A DNA stretch of 24,628 bases from Sphacelaria rigidula (GCA_964200075.2 CAXNAA020000195.1:1-24628), one strand, 5' to 3'; shown: positions 10,901-19,427, counted from the first letter of the stretch. Notes: generated by a model not told the origin, from the letters alone. A program made the numbers and translations.

Positions 10901-13900
10901 AATGTACCGAATAGCGAAGTGTGGGGGCAGTCAGAGTCTTTCTACGAAATTTACAAGTGATATGAAGGAAACCCTCGGGAGGCTTTCTTGGTCTTTAATG
11001 CATATGATAGAAGAAATCCGACGACGTCAAAACCCCACATCTTCAAAATACCCTGGTTGTGGATGTACTTCGACCTCATAGAAGCCGTATTCGGATATGT
11101 TTTTTCCCCTTTAGAACCCCGAGATGATGTCAGTTACTATAACTTGAAGCATGCGGTGATTGGGTAGATGTTGTCTTGAGAATTTGTAATATTTGCTTTA
11201 GAGCAGTTCAGGGCTGCTGATTGGTCGAGGTACCTTTCCTCCGTAACGCCACCGGTATAGTCTTGAACAAAGCTCCAGCCATGTCACCCTGTTCAGTTTT
11301 CCGTTATAGTCACTATGATACCATGCATGCGACTATTGGATAGGTACCGCGGAAGGCATTCGCTGGTTAGTCAAGTGTGGGTCGAATGTGTGAAGTAGTC
11401 TATAAAATAGACGCAACGGAGGGCTTTATAACGGAAACACTCAGTAACAAGAGAAGCTTGGTGATCAAAACAACATAGGTAGGAACGCCGCGACGGTAAC
11501 AGAAGTAAAATAAAACGACATAGGAAGGATCTGCAGATTGAAAACCCCACTTTGATCCTGCGATCGAGTTTAGCTTTACCCATCGAATATCATGGAACAG
11601 AGTCTTCCATGTACGATACTGTGTGATGGCAGCCAACGAAGCAGACGAGTGCTGCACGGTTCGCGTGTAAGGACGTTCAAGCGTGTCATGGATTCTGCTC
11701 AGTCGAGAGATAGCTATGCAGCAGTACACGGCAGTCAGTCGTGCGTATTGATCCCTCGACGACATCCTCCAAAGCTTTTTGTTCACACATGATGATTTTA
11801 TGCTCCTGTCCCCCTTTATATAGACATACGCTCCCCCATGCTCCGTCTCGAAAGGGATGCGTGGTCAATGGCCAAATGGTGAAGGAAAGCAACAAATGAG
11901 TACACCCCCCCCCTTACCCCTTGAAGGTTTGGCGTTGGTTGGTGACGACGCGGCAAAACACGCCACTCCCTGCGTAAACGAAGCAACCACATTACCGTGC
12001 TTGGTTGCGCTTGCCCTTGTTTTGCGGTAACCATGATGGTGATGGAGCTAGATCATATTGTGCGGGGTGGGAGAACCTCAACTTCACGCCAAGGAGACGA
12101 TCATGCTACGCAGTGTTCAAATGGTCAGACACCCTTGAGGCCTTGTAACGAGTGGCTGTCGCTAATATTGGCGATACCAGAAAATGAAGCAAATCATTCG
12201 AGGCTGTCAGCCATACGCAAAACAACCAGTACGCTTCGGGCGTAATGATCTTAGCAGGATGAAGATCGCTCCTTATATGCGAGTCGACGAACACATCACG
12301 GCGCTTCGGGTTTGGTGCCTGTGAGCCTGGTCCGTCGAAACCCTGGCGTGCCCCGTCCCGGCTTCGTGGGGATACGAGGTCAATGGCCATATGACTACGG
12401 CATGTAAGATCATGAGTACACCTTGCTCCGCGAGTCTCCCTGCTATTCCAGCGAGAGATTTCGAGGGCTAAACGATTGTCCAGCGGACGAGCGAGGGGTA
12501 TTGTCCACCCCTTTGCCCTTCACAATCATCAGTCCTCCAACGTGTGGGTCCCCACCTCTACATTGAACAATAAAAACACCACCTGATATGAAAATAGTAC
12601 GGTGGTGAAATTCGGTGAGGTCCTCCATCATGCTTGTGGCCAGCTAAACTTCGGCGAGCGAATTCTTTTCTTCGCGGTGCTCGCGGTTGGATTCGAAATC
12701 ATGATCCTCAGATCCTACGGTGTACCATGTGCGGTTCGATCGCCGACGCCGTGGTAAAAAGGATGTTGCAGTCCTCCACAGATTTTGAGGAAATTGCATC
12801 CTTTCAAAGGTACTCTCGATAGTGGTTTTTTCTACTTTGCTAAAATGTACAATCCAATCCAATCCAATAATTGCCCGGTAACACCAGGATTGTTAAATGT
12901 TCTTGACCTTCTAGCCTCATCGTCTATCTCGTTTTACTTCCGGTTGAGAGGTTTTATTACCTCAACCCTTCAGTTCGTGATATGTTCCGATCAACTGCGG
13001 CGCCGGATGCTGCGGCCAATTCCAAACGACGAAATTACAAGAATGCACCATATCTGCCATGAAGGATACACACGTATCCGCGCCTACCTGAACATCAAGA
13101 CCCCGGGCGTGATTTGCATGTACGCCGTGGAACATAGAGACCAGTGGTTGACAGGATGACAAACTACACGGCTTGTTTCGCAAAACTTCAGCAATCTTTT
13201 ATCTCACATTTCGGTAGTCTTCATGTACCCTACTGCTTCCACCACGTTAGGATGGCCGGCGCACTCGGTGAGCAAGCCCAGCTCGCGGGTAACAACATCG
13301 TCCTGAGCAGGAAGCACCGACAGAAGGCACGCAAAGATAAGGAGAATTGAGCTAGGGAGAGACGTGCAACATTCCCCTCTGTTGATCTGAGCGACCAGTG
13401 ACAAGACCCTGTCCGCGAAGAGCTGCTCACAGCGACAGAGTAAAAAGTCTCTCGGGGGACTTGTCGCTCAAGCATGCACGGTAAGGAGACCTTCGAATGG
13501 TCGACACATTTCTCTTCTAGAAATTTCAGGCCCTACTTCCTCAAACCCCGAGAAAAAGATGCAAGAAGGTCACCTTCCTAACAGCCTGGACGTCCCATCC
13601 CTGATTGACTCACACATGGGTTTATTGAGATTTGTTCCGGCCATAACATACAAGCGGCGACGAGTTGGGTATCAATGTAGGTATAATCACTCTTGCTGCG
13701 GTGTCAGCAACATACGCACCAAACTTCAGGACAATCGTGCCAGGTTTTTGGGCATGTTGATTAATCTTTGTATCAAACTGTCCTTCAACTGTACCCTTAC
13801 TACCTTTACCAGGTCGTATTCGGTGTGCTTGCTCGAACAGGAGAAGGTGCCCAAAATGCCATAGCGTTAACCAGAGCACGCTGAGCACTCCGGGGTGGCT

Positions 13901-16539
13901 GGGCGGTGGCAGGGAACGGGATGTACACACACGCGGCCATTTGGCTACCTCAAAAATTTCTCCAGGCGGGTAAACGTTTCGAGCCTCCAGAGAAATTAAA
14001 CGCCTCCGGAGGGGTGCGCGGCCCTCCGGAGGATATTTTTTGGTTTCCTCCAGAGGGATTAAATGCCTCCGGAGGCTTATTTTTGCCTCTGGGGGGCCGC
14101 GCATACCCCCAAGTCCCTCCGGAGGGGTGCACGGCCCTCCGGATCGGTAGAGTTTGGTTCCCTCCAGAGGGGTTAAACGCCTTCGGAGGCTTGTTTTTTC
14201 CCCGGAGGATCGCGCATCCCTCCGGGGGCAATTTGTGGTGTAGCCAAATGGCCGCGTGTGCACTTGTGGAATGTTTCGGCGCTATTGGTGCTGTTTACCC
14301 CCGTGACAGTGTTTTGACCCCTTTCGCTGGGGCCGGCCTGTGAGCAAAAGGATCAACGCCGAGTCCAGAGAGGTAGCCTGTCTTCACAGGATTGCAAACA
14401 TTCCTCGTACCTGGCTACCCTTCGTTGGATGGTGTCTCTCCATCTTCTTGACGGCCAGCACCGATCCCGTGAAGGTCCTGACGGCGACGACACTCGCTGA
14501 TCAGTGCCAATGAACCAGGACGAGGCACGGTGGAGAAGGTAGCGATACGACGGGGTTATTGATGTTTTGCTATTGGTTATACACTACGGTATGTCACCCC
14601 TGAAAAATTGGAAAATTGATTCGTGAACGCGACCTTTGCCTCTGTGCCGGGTAAGCCGGCCGAGCTCGGCAAGTCGGATGAAAAACCTTCGACCCTCTTC
14701 CCGTTCATTGCTGGTACGGTTTACAGGAACTGTCGGCAATCCGAGAAGGAATGCACAGCGAAAGTCACTCAGCCATCACACGAAGCTATCAAAATACGGA
14801 GAACACAATATTAGCTCCCGATTAGTTATTGTGCTTTGAAAGTCCGGATTTACATCCTCGATATACAGAAGATGTGTTGGACTCCTCATTGACGGATTCC
14901 GATTGTGTTATACGCTCCACACTGACATGTTCAGGCCCCAACTACCAGGAACGACAGCAGACGAACCATCTCGAGTTTTCTCACGTCGTACCATATGCTA
15001 TACTAAGGCCTAATTTCATGATCGATGTCGTTGCCGTCACATGTTCCGAACAGCAGCGAGTTGACGACACACGCGATTTTAGTACAGCGGATTGGATCGA
15101 CACACCCTCACCACGCCGGCTTTCATGAAATTTTCTTTGCTACTCACATCCTGACTCCCTCAACGAGGGAAATTAGACATTTTTAAAGGAAGAACCGCAT
15201 CTATCGGGATTCGAAGCCTCAATGTTCGGCCCTAACACGCTGAGGATGCACCGATTCGGGTACCGAGGTACGACGACGTACACACGCATGCGACTATGTA
15301 GTTGTCGAGGGTGATCGCACCAGTTTCAGTTGACACAGGACATGCTCAACGGCTCGTGTTGCCCTGCAAAGTCCCCCGCCGTACCACGAAAGCAGACTGT
15401 GGGAAGAAAGCGCCTTCACTTGAGAAAATATTAGTTTAGATCACTTGCCCAGTCCTGGCAGAGACCGCCATACGTTGCTTTGTTGCTCATCACTCAGCGC
15501 TACGAGTATGTCGTTTGAGGAGTAGCAAGTTGCAGCGCATGTTCATTGGTATCTATAGCGCTAAGATGGTAGTGATTGCGAATTTCTGTTTCCGCGCATA
15601 AACCAAACGTGATATTTCGTAGAAGAAGGCCCAAGAAGCATACTTCCTCTGTCCCATGAGTAAAGGTACCTAAGTTTGTACGGGCCCTTAACGATGTCCG
15701 ATCGTTTTTTTTTTCAATGAACTCTACGGTGTTTTTTGGGTTCAGAAAATGTGTTTAAATTCGCAGCTCGTGCTTGAACCATGCCGCCAAACGGCTGCAA
15801 AAAAAGTAGTCGGCCCAAAAATGGCCGTTTTTTGCCCCTTTCCGAGGGGGAGAAAAGTGTCGATTTTTTTTTTAATCGCGCGAGACTTCCTGGCAGCAAG
15901 CCCCAGTGAAGGCGGGGGTGATTGAAAAAAATCGAAAATCGAAAATTCGACACTTTTTTTTCCCCTCGGAAAGGGGCAAAAAACGACCATTTGGGCCGAC
16001 TACCTTTTTTGCAGCCGTTCGGCGGCATGGTTCAAGTACGAGCTGCAAATTTCAAACACATTTTCTGAACCCAAAAAACACCGCAGAGTTCAATAATAAA
16101 AAACGATCGGACATCGTTAAGGGCCCCTACAAATTTAGGTACCTTTACTTATGGGACAGAGGAAGTATAGCAGTAATACGTGCTACACACGCAGCCTCGG
16201 CAAAGCATGGCAACTAGCCACCGCCACGCCGGAGTGCGGTTGCCATGAGCTACCTCCCAACATGAATGAACGTGCGTAACCGTACTCACCGAACGCTCCG
16301 TTCCCGACCCCACTGCCATCTCTCTCCAAAAGATCTGCTTTCCCCCATCGTCTTGGCGCAGAGTCACCTCCTGCCCTTAGCGCCTTTGGGATGAATGTCG
16401 AGCTCTCCAGGTCCCCTTCTGAGGTGACGAGCAGCTGCGAGTATGAGGCGGCACGGACCTCTTCAACAGGTTCTTCCACCTGTTCACATGCCATGGCACC
16501 GAACATCGCAAGGCATCTTGCGGCGCTTAGGCAAACCAT
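4706..16539 (-). CDS. Non-RD protein kinase gene, nine exons (whole gene)
   Basis: Predicted join on the minus strand: 16539-16290, 13788-13691, 13302-13208, 13163-13088, 7889-7766, 7197-7109, 6539-6427, 5784-5547, 4921-4706, about 432 residues. Seen directly: VGNGAFG at about residue 78, TIVLK with Lys105, VTREL with Glu123, HPN at 133-135, HFDVKPANLLL at 203-213, DFG at 225-227, APE at 248-250, VDIWAAG near 262-268 and SPDTR near 366-370. Every exon phase matches its neighbour. Family knowledge: these are the ATP-binding, catalytic and structural residues of an active eukaryotic protein kinase, expected to phosphorylate Ser/Thr. Oddities: HFD replaces HRD, exon 8 carries an acidic insertion between alpha-F and alpha-H, and introns 1 and 4 are loaded with repeats. 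The closing PDTR..TAAKAAEHHWL stretch resembles CAMK-type kinases, but the group is uncertain. Substrate and pathway cannot be read from the sequence. Confidence 0.85.
4922..5546 (-). other. Kinase intron 8
   Basis: A 625-base intron. It contains a C-rich run (as read on the minus strand) near 5050-5061, inside a stretch of about 60 bases also found in intron 4 at 11873-11930. No other coding segment could be supported. Confidence 0.75.
5547..5784 (-). CDS. Kinase exon 8: alpha-G region with acidic insertion
   Basis: Encodes about 79 residues: WEATQKVSGG, a Gly-rich stretch (GGMSGRGKSDG), an acidic low-complexity run (NNDTEDTEDSS..DEDYDN), then ISIGCYEVDQ..DTVGADFIAT. The donor (ACG then GTGAGA at 5546) leaves DFIAT in phase 0 directly before LLQVSPDTR of exon 9. 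This matches the spacing of DFIRHLMEKDPEKR-type segments in CAMK kinases. The acceptor TTGCAG enters with one base, exactly completing the AG left by exon 7 (PF-S). The acidic run is an insertion of about 45 residues relative to usual kinases and is probably a disordered loop. A 160-codon frame on the opposite strand (5427-5909) is its in-register antisense. Confidence 0.75.
6427..6539 (-). CDS. Kinase exon 7: APE motif and alpha-F
   Basis: Encodes PYLAPEVLSEDADLDTKVDI, then WAAGVVLYEMLHGFTPF. It joins in frame to GTL of exon 6, giving GTLPYLAPEVL. APE anchors the activation segment, and DIWAAGVVLYEML..G..PF is the alpha-F helix of subdomain IX with its invariant Asp and Gly. Acceptor GGTGACAG; donor AG then GTATGT at 6426. 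This is the clearest kinase segment in the window. Confidence 0.95.
7109..7197 (-). CDS. Kinase exon 6: DFG and activation loop
   Basis: Encodes GAERRVLLADFGASQRVG and then DDEITTVMGTL. VLLADFG is the magnesium-binding DFG segment, and TTVMGTL is the end of a short activation loop that runs straight into PYLAPEVL of exon 7. Thr238, Thr239 and Thr243 are possible phospho-acceptors (inference). Acceptor CGAGTAG, preceded by a branch-point-like TTGCTGAA; donor CTG then GTAAGA. The phase is correct on both sides. Confidence 0.93.
7766..7889 (-). CDS. Kinase exon 5: alpha-E and catalytic loop
   Basis: Encodes IEPLCQAEACHITHQMLSAL, then RHLHGKSIIHFDVKPANLLLT. The alpha-E pattern A..I..QML.AL.HLH is followed by the catalytic loop H-F-D-V-K-P-A-N with the catalytic Asp, the Lys and the metal-binding Asn all present. 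The residue before the Asp is Phe rather than Arg, which makes this a non-RD kinase; such enzymes are often not switched on by activation-loop phosphorylation (family knowledge). Acceptor GGTGGTCAG; donor ACGG then GTAAGC at 7765. Confidence 0.93.
8237..8473 (+). mobile_element. Inverted-repeat element, copy A
   Basis: The ends CTACGGTAGGG-TGCA and TGCACCCCCACCGTAG are inverted repeats. The 237-bp element matches 23291-23532 along its length, including the shared stretch TTTGCAAATTCATTCGG. No clear target duplication was found at either copy. It lies in kinase intron 4. A frame of about 57 codons (ILSGSGAP...CTRIWVRV...FANSFG) is shared with copy B. Confidence 0.82.
8939..9231. repeat. Near-perfect palindrome, 140-bp arms
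   Basis: The left arm 8939-9078 and right arm 9092-9231 are reverse complements with about six mismatches in 140 bases. They are separated by a 13-base loop (GCGGGTGACTCCC). Mismatches cluster next to the loop. No target duplication is evident at the outer ends. It lies in kinase intron 4, so the primary transcript would carry a long hairpin. Confidence 0.92.
10285..11385 (-). repeat. Dispersed 1.1-kb repeat, copy 1
   Basis: Read on the minus strand, this region is collinear with 21215-22330 on the plus strand at moderate identity with small indels. Anchors shared in order are CCTTCCGCGGTACC, CCTCGACCAATCAG, CGTCGTCGGATTT, GGTGCTCCGAATGGG, CAGTACAGAATGC and ATCGGCGTGAATATTTGCGG. Frames conserved between copies but broken by stops include PSAVPIQ-SHAWYHSDYNG and NQGILKMWGFDVVGF, so it descends from protein-coding sequence. 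The family is not recognised. Confidence 0.75.
10323..10596. repeat. Inverted 40-bp pair within copy 1 of the dispersed repeat
   Basis: CGCAAATATTCACGCCGAT at 10323 and its inverted partner ending 10596 both continue to a TCTGAA about 39 bases inward. Both arms, read inward, translate to ANIHAD, an ankyrin-like fragment; the right arm read on the minus strand gives LKLLHKGANIHADALS. The same arrangement occurs at 22003-22281 in copy 2, so it predates the duplication. Confidence 0.7.
11873..11930 (+). repeat. C-tract repeat shared with 5032-5100
   Basis: AAGCAACAAATGAGTAC followed by about ten C and TTACCCCTTGAA is matched on the minus strand at 5032-5100 (AAGCAACAAATGAGTAC, a C-run, TACCCCTCGAA). 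The flanking AATGGT is also shared. Both copies are in introns of the kinase, in opposite orientation. Confidence 0.7.
13088..13163 (-). CDS. Kinase exon 4: beta-5 and hinge (candidate)
   Basis: This 76-base exon encodes LSSCQPLVSMFHG and then VHANHARGLDVQ. It lies between beta-4 (exon 3) and the alpha-E run in exon 5, the place of the hinge. PLVSMFHG can stand for LVMEF-x-G, and RGLDVQ joined to IEPLCQAEA fits the GELFDQI..LSE.EA pattern. Acceptor GTGTAG and donor CAG then GTAGGC both fit, and the phases (one base in, phase 0 out) match both neighbours exactly. Against it, the intron to exon 3 would be only 44 bases, and the segment between HPN and the GGD-like position is about eight residues longer than usual. 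A rival hinge exon at 12524-12582 is listed among the rejected items. Confidence 0.5.
13208..13302 (-). CDS. Kinase exon 3: alpha-C helix and beta-4
   Basis: Encodes DDVVTRELGLLTECAGHPN and then VVEAVGYMKTTE. The pattern RE..LL.EC..HPNVVE..GY is the alpha-C glutamate helix followed by the HPN loop and beta-4, a signature of eukaryotic protein kinases. The acceptor is a pyrimidine-rich run ending CTGCTCAG, and the donor is AT then GTGAGA at 13207. An in-frame TGA lies directly in the donor, so the reading frame must leave here. It starts in phase 0 and ends in phase 2. Confidence 0.85.
13691..13788 (-). CDS. Kinase exon 2: beta-2/beta-3 with the ATP lysine
   Basis: Encodes EGQFDTKINQ..KPGTIVLKF and then GAYVADTAAR. 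TIVLK fits the VAVK position of beta-3. The Lys-to-Glu spacing to exon 3 is 18 residues, as in typical kinases. Two acceptors fit the phase. CAG before 13788 gives Val at the last loop position, while AAG before 13803 adds five codons and restores GNGAFG-S. The second keeps the usual glycine but is the weaker splice site. The donor (AGA then GTGATT) is weak. Motif, spacing and phase all agree, but this is one of the two less certain exons. Confidence 0.58.
13928..14260. mobile_element. Inverted-repeat element with internal TCCGGA units
   Basis: The ends CACACGCGGCCATTTGGCTA and their reverse complement at 14241-14260 match over 20 bp. Inside, a unit of about 113 bp beginning GGGGTGC(G/A)C-GGCCCTCCGGA is tandemly repeated (14011 and 14124). 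CCTCCGGAGG-type palindromes recur at least six times. There is no coding sequence of its own; long frames across it are compositional. Confidence 0.78.
15640..16168. repeat. Large palindrome with about 240-bp arms
   Basis: The outer ends ATACTTCCTCTGTCCCAT and its reverse complement bound two arms (about 15640-15878 and 15928-16168) that match with scattered substitutions and small indels. They include the shared inner blocks GCCCCTTTCCGAGGGG and TGCCGCCAAACGG. The centre is AT-rich and asymmetric. AGC flanks both ends (15637-15639, 16169-16171), a possible 3-bp target duplication. The open frames across it are artefacts of the repeat. It lies in kinase intron 1. Confidence 0.88.
16290..16539 (-). 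CDS. Kinase exon 1: N-terminus and glycine-rich loop
   Basis: Encodes 83 residues plus one base. It starts at the first ATG of a frame that stays open about 30 codons further upstream without another ATG. The region ahead of the kinase domain is Glu/Val- and Ala-rich (EQVEEPVEEVRAA). The exon then runs WGKADLLERDGSGVGNGAFG, the typical lead-in to beta-1 and the nucleotide-binding loop. It ends TTC G followed by the strong donor GTGAGT at 16289. The ATG has T at -3 and G at +4, a middling context, and further 5' exons cannot be excluded. The loop motif exactly before a canonical donor is the reason for assigning it to the kinase 2.5 kb downstream. Confidence 0.72.
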
Positions 16540-16862
16540 ACAAGCACATAGTCGAGCTAGGCGGGGTTGATTGGTTTCCGTCTTGACACAAGTGGTAACA
16601 AAAATATCACGGAACGCTTGACACTGACAAGTTCAAAACATCCGGGGTGCAGATTTTACTGCAGGCGAGTTGAAAACGTTGCAGCTGAGACCGCCTGCCC
16701 GAAAGTATACAGTTGATCTATATTCGAGGGAGTTATCCTGGTTCAAGGGTCTGGTATAGCCGACAATGATGACTCGAACTGTGGTATCGACTTTCCTGGG
16801 CAAAGCGCACGGCCTTCGAGCGGGATAGACCTTGCTCTCAGGATGAACGGACGAGTCTATAA
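16540..16862. promoter_or_regulatory. Upstream region of the kinase, no motif identified
   Basis: About 320 bases between the first kinase ATG and a plus-strand open frame. It should contain the kinase 5' untranslated region and promoter if exon 1 is the first exon. I see no TATA box or other element I would defend. Confidence 0.3.
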
Positions 16863-17333
16863 CGTGTTAACCGTCTCGGTCTTGCTGCGATTTTGATATC
16901 CACTTCATGCCGTGCAATCGAGCCGAGTAAACTCTGCTCCTGTATGTGTGCCGGTTTCGCGCCGGAACGTTGGGATGTCGATGTTGACTATTGCACTTAC
17001 GCGCAGTGTTTGTGGAAAGATTGCGTGGAGGAGGCGGCCGCTGAGTCGGTACAGTTGGTGGAGAAGTCCGCGAAGGAAAACGTGGTACCCGCTGATACGG
17101 TAGGAGGTAGGGTGAATCAGGGTGATGCCGTTCTAGCCAAGTCCAGGGAGGAGAAGGTCGTCGACACCAATGTACGAACGATACATACCCAAACTGCTCT
17201 AACAAGTATCCCGCTTCGCTCCGCCGATACATTTACCCGTTTCATAACGCAGAAAAGTCCACAGATATCGCCGGACGGTTGGATAGGGGAGGTGCGTGGC
17301 AGATCTGTGTGTGTGCATACTGAAAACAATTAA
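16863..17333 (+). CDS. Candidate coding segment, unknown protein
   Basis: A 157-codon plus-strand frame with strong purine-N-pyrimidine codon bias: a hydrophobic and Cys-rich start (LGLAAILISTSC, CSCMC), then WKDCVEEAAAESVQLVEKSA and charged, probably helical sequence, ending before TAA at 17331-17333. The frame has no early ATG, so it would be an exon or a partial gene. No family is recognised. It points away from the kinase; if real, the two genes are divergent. Confidence 0.35.
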   Translation, partial: RVNRLGLAAILISTSCRAIEPSKLCSCMCAGFAPERWDVDVDYCTYAQCLWKDCVEEAAAESVQLVEKSAKENVVPADTVGGRVNQGDAVLAKSREEKVVDTNVRTIHTQTALTSIPLRSADTFTRFITQKSPQISPDGWIGEVRGRSVCVHTENN

Positions 17334-19427
17334 TTGCCGTCGTCGGTTTTCCGTGCCAGAAACTATCCGTTGCTGAAACGTTCGTTTCGCACCACCGCCG
17401 CCACTGTCGCAGCCACTGACCTACTGAGTACCGGTGGCGGGACGGGGGGTGGCGCCAGCGATATACCTACAGTTCTGACGAGATAGTAGAACCTGCTTTA
17501 TCTCGAAGAAATGTCACGACGTTATTTTCTCCGGATCGGGTAGTCATTTTGCCGCGTTCCGGCTTACAAACAATGAATGTGATTGGTGGCATGATATGAG
17601 ACAAAAAGCACGCTGGAAATTAAGCCATGGCTGGTATCGTTGGGAACCCAATTTGTATGATGAGCATCTGGTGTTTGATGCATGAGTCTATCCTCGTGGC
17701 GAATGAAGCAAGAGGAACCCCACAAAGCAAGATGTTCGTCACCACGGCTGTTGGTTCTACATGTCTGCATGCTTGCTTTCCCGATTTCTGTTTTTCAACA
17801 GCTTTCAAGACTTGCGGGAAACGCGCAATTTGCACCCCTTTGCACTTAGAGTATGAGCTGGGCCGGCCGACAGTGATTCTCGAACGAAAAGTGGAGATGC
17901 GATTGGCAATTCGAAGAGTTAGGCGCTGAAATTTTGACACGACATTTTTACCAACAACCCGCGCAACCCTATCAGTGGAGTAGAGATGAAAAAAACAGGA
18001 AGTTAAAGTGAGTTGAAGTTCAAGCAAATACAGGAAAAATGCTATAACAACCTTTTTAAAATGATAAAAACGATGACAACGCTCCAACACATGCGGGCAC
18101 TCGCGTCAACCACATCATGGTGACGTTTCAGCCAAAAATACCTCAACTTGAGCTTCGCGTCGCACTTTTCGTGTGACACGGCTGCGCCCCGGCGGTCAAA
18201 CTGATACAACAGCCTCAAATTATACTGGTCACGAGTTCGAAGCCCGACCCGACAATTTTGTTTTGTGTGTATAATCTAATCGTGCATAACAGCTCGTACC
18301 TCCGGGTTGCAAAGGGTCTCGATATTTTGGTGACGGTCTTGGTTTTGGGGGGGGTATAACGCAGTTCCAAGTAGTACTTCTCCCTCGAGCGGTGAAATAC
18401 GACGGTTGGCTCGGAGATTATGTCCCATGATGGAGCATGTGACGAGCTTGGTGCCATATTGCAGCACTACCAGTGTGCCCTTACCTGGGCATGTCGGGTG
18501 TGCGTGTAGCCTATGCGGCGCAGCGGTCTGTCGTAATTCACCGCGTTTTGTGAAACGAAACGTCTCTAATCACGTTGTCACGCAACGACAAGAGACGTAC
18601 CCGGTACTCAATCCAGTACAATAACATCATCGCCAAAACTGCGCCAATCAAGCAGCGGCAGTGCCGTGTGTTACCGGGTTAGTCTACATTTCACAGCGAT
18701 ATACTCAAATCGCGCTGATTTGGGGAGAGAGAATGTGGGATTGACTGCTGGGCCAGCTCGTATTCAATGTCTCAGAAGATATCTAGTCTTTTGTCCACTC
18801 AATGTGATGTTGAATTGCTTCCAACCAATGCCGACTTCGCTAACGATCATTTGGCATTTCCGTATCTGTGTTGAGTAACTTGCAATATTGAGTGAGGTAC
18901 CGGAAAGTTGTACTTATATTGCATTTGGTATTCGCTGCAGTAGGTTGTGGAAGGCGTAATTTATATTATTTTGTGAAAAAATATTACTCCCCGGAGTGTG
19001 AAGTTGACAAGGGGAGGATGTTCGTAGGGTTGGCAGTGCGGGGGGAGTGACTGACTATCTGAGTGCTGTGGTTCCAACGAGCAATTTTCTTGTAGTCTAC
19101 CACCTCTAGATAATCACTGGATATTCGCTTGGTGCACAACAAGCCATTTGGTTTCAAGTTTTGGTCAAAGACATTTCGATTTTGGTCCGAGTTATATCAT
19201 GCTCGATATCGTAGTCACTAGAAAAATATAGCGAAAATATCGCAAGGGGTACACCAAATCTAGAGGGCTAACCGATAGTAGTCGAGGCTCCAACTCGTGG
19301 CCTTCAACTCATATTCAAAGTGCAATGAAAAGTAATAACATTCGATTGTGTAGGTCAGAAGCTAACGGAGAAAAGGTGACCTGACAACCAAAAATAGAGG
19401 TGAAATCGTTTTAGATTGAAAACTAAC
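17334..19427. other. No assignable gene
   Basis: Overlapping frames at 17620-18090 (minus) and 17627-17929 (plus, ATG in a good context, MAGIVGNPICMM) oppose each other, and neither has a domain I recognise. A B-box-like GAGTTCGAAGCCC at 18234 resembles one at 23620 in the satellite. Otherwise the region looks like unique intergenic DNA. Confidence 0.5.

Larger units (their letters stand above)
7890..13087 (-). other. Kinase intron 4, 5.2 kb, element-rich
   Basis: This intron is about nine times longer than introns 5-8. It contains an inverted-repeat element (8237-8473), a near-perfect palindrome (8939-9231), a copy of the 1.1-kb dispersed repeat (10285-11385) and the C-tract repeat (11873-11930). 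The rest (9232-10284, 11931-13087) has open frames no longer than chance would give. If exon 4 is wrong, the intron would begin at 12523 or 13207 instead. Confidence 0.65.
13789..16289 (-). other. Kinase intron 1, 2.5 kb, element-rich
   Basis: Contains the TCCGGA-rich inverted-repeat element (13928-14260) and the large palindrome (15640-16168). Between them (14261-15639) I see no recognisable gene; the longest plus-strand frame there (14829-15128) begins without ATG and has no family resemblance. Confidence 0.65.

Noticed and set aside
12240-12310. Minus-strand SHIRSDLHPAKIITPE, resembling a phosphotransferase or kinase catalytic loop
   Set aside because: The metal-binding Asn is replaced by Lys, there is no DFG or other motif around it, and the gene already has a complete catalytic loop in exon 5.
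12524-12582. Rival hinge exon reading GVFIVQCRGGDPHVGGLMI
   Set aside because: It resembles LVMEYC.GGDL and gives a 625-base intron 3, but its good acceptor leaves the wrong phase after exon 3 and the donor GTGAAG is poor. The 13088-13163 exon fits both phases. It remains the main alternative.
13622-14263. 213-codon minus-strand frame
   Set aside because: Half is GC-rich repeat of the inverted-repeat element; only the short 13691-13788 part is kept, as kinase exon 2. Its apparent start is not ATG-supported as a gene.
15714-16217. Frames of about 80-104 codons on both strands
   Set aside because: Mirror-image products of the palindrome, with Phe/Lys/Pro low-complexity sequence.
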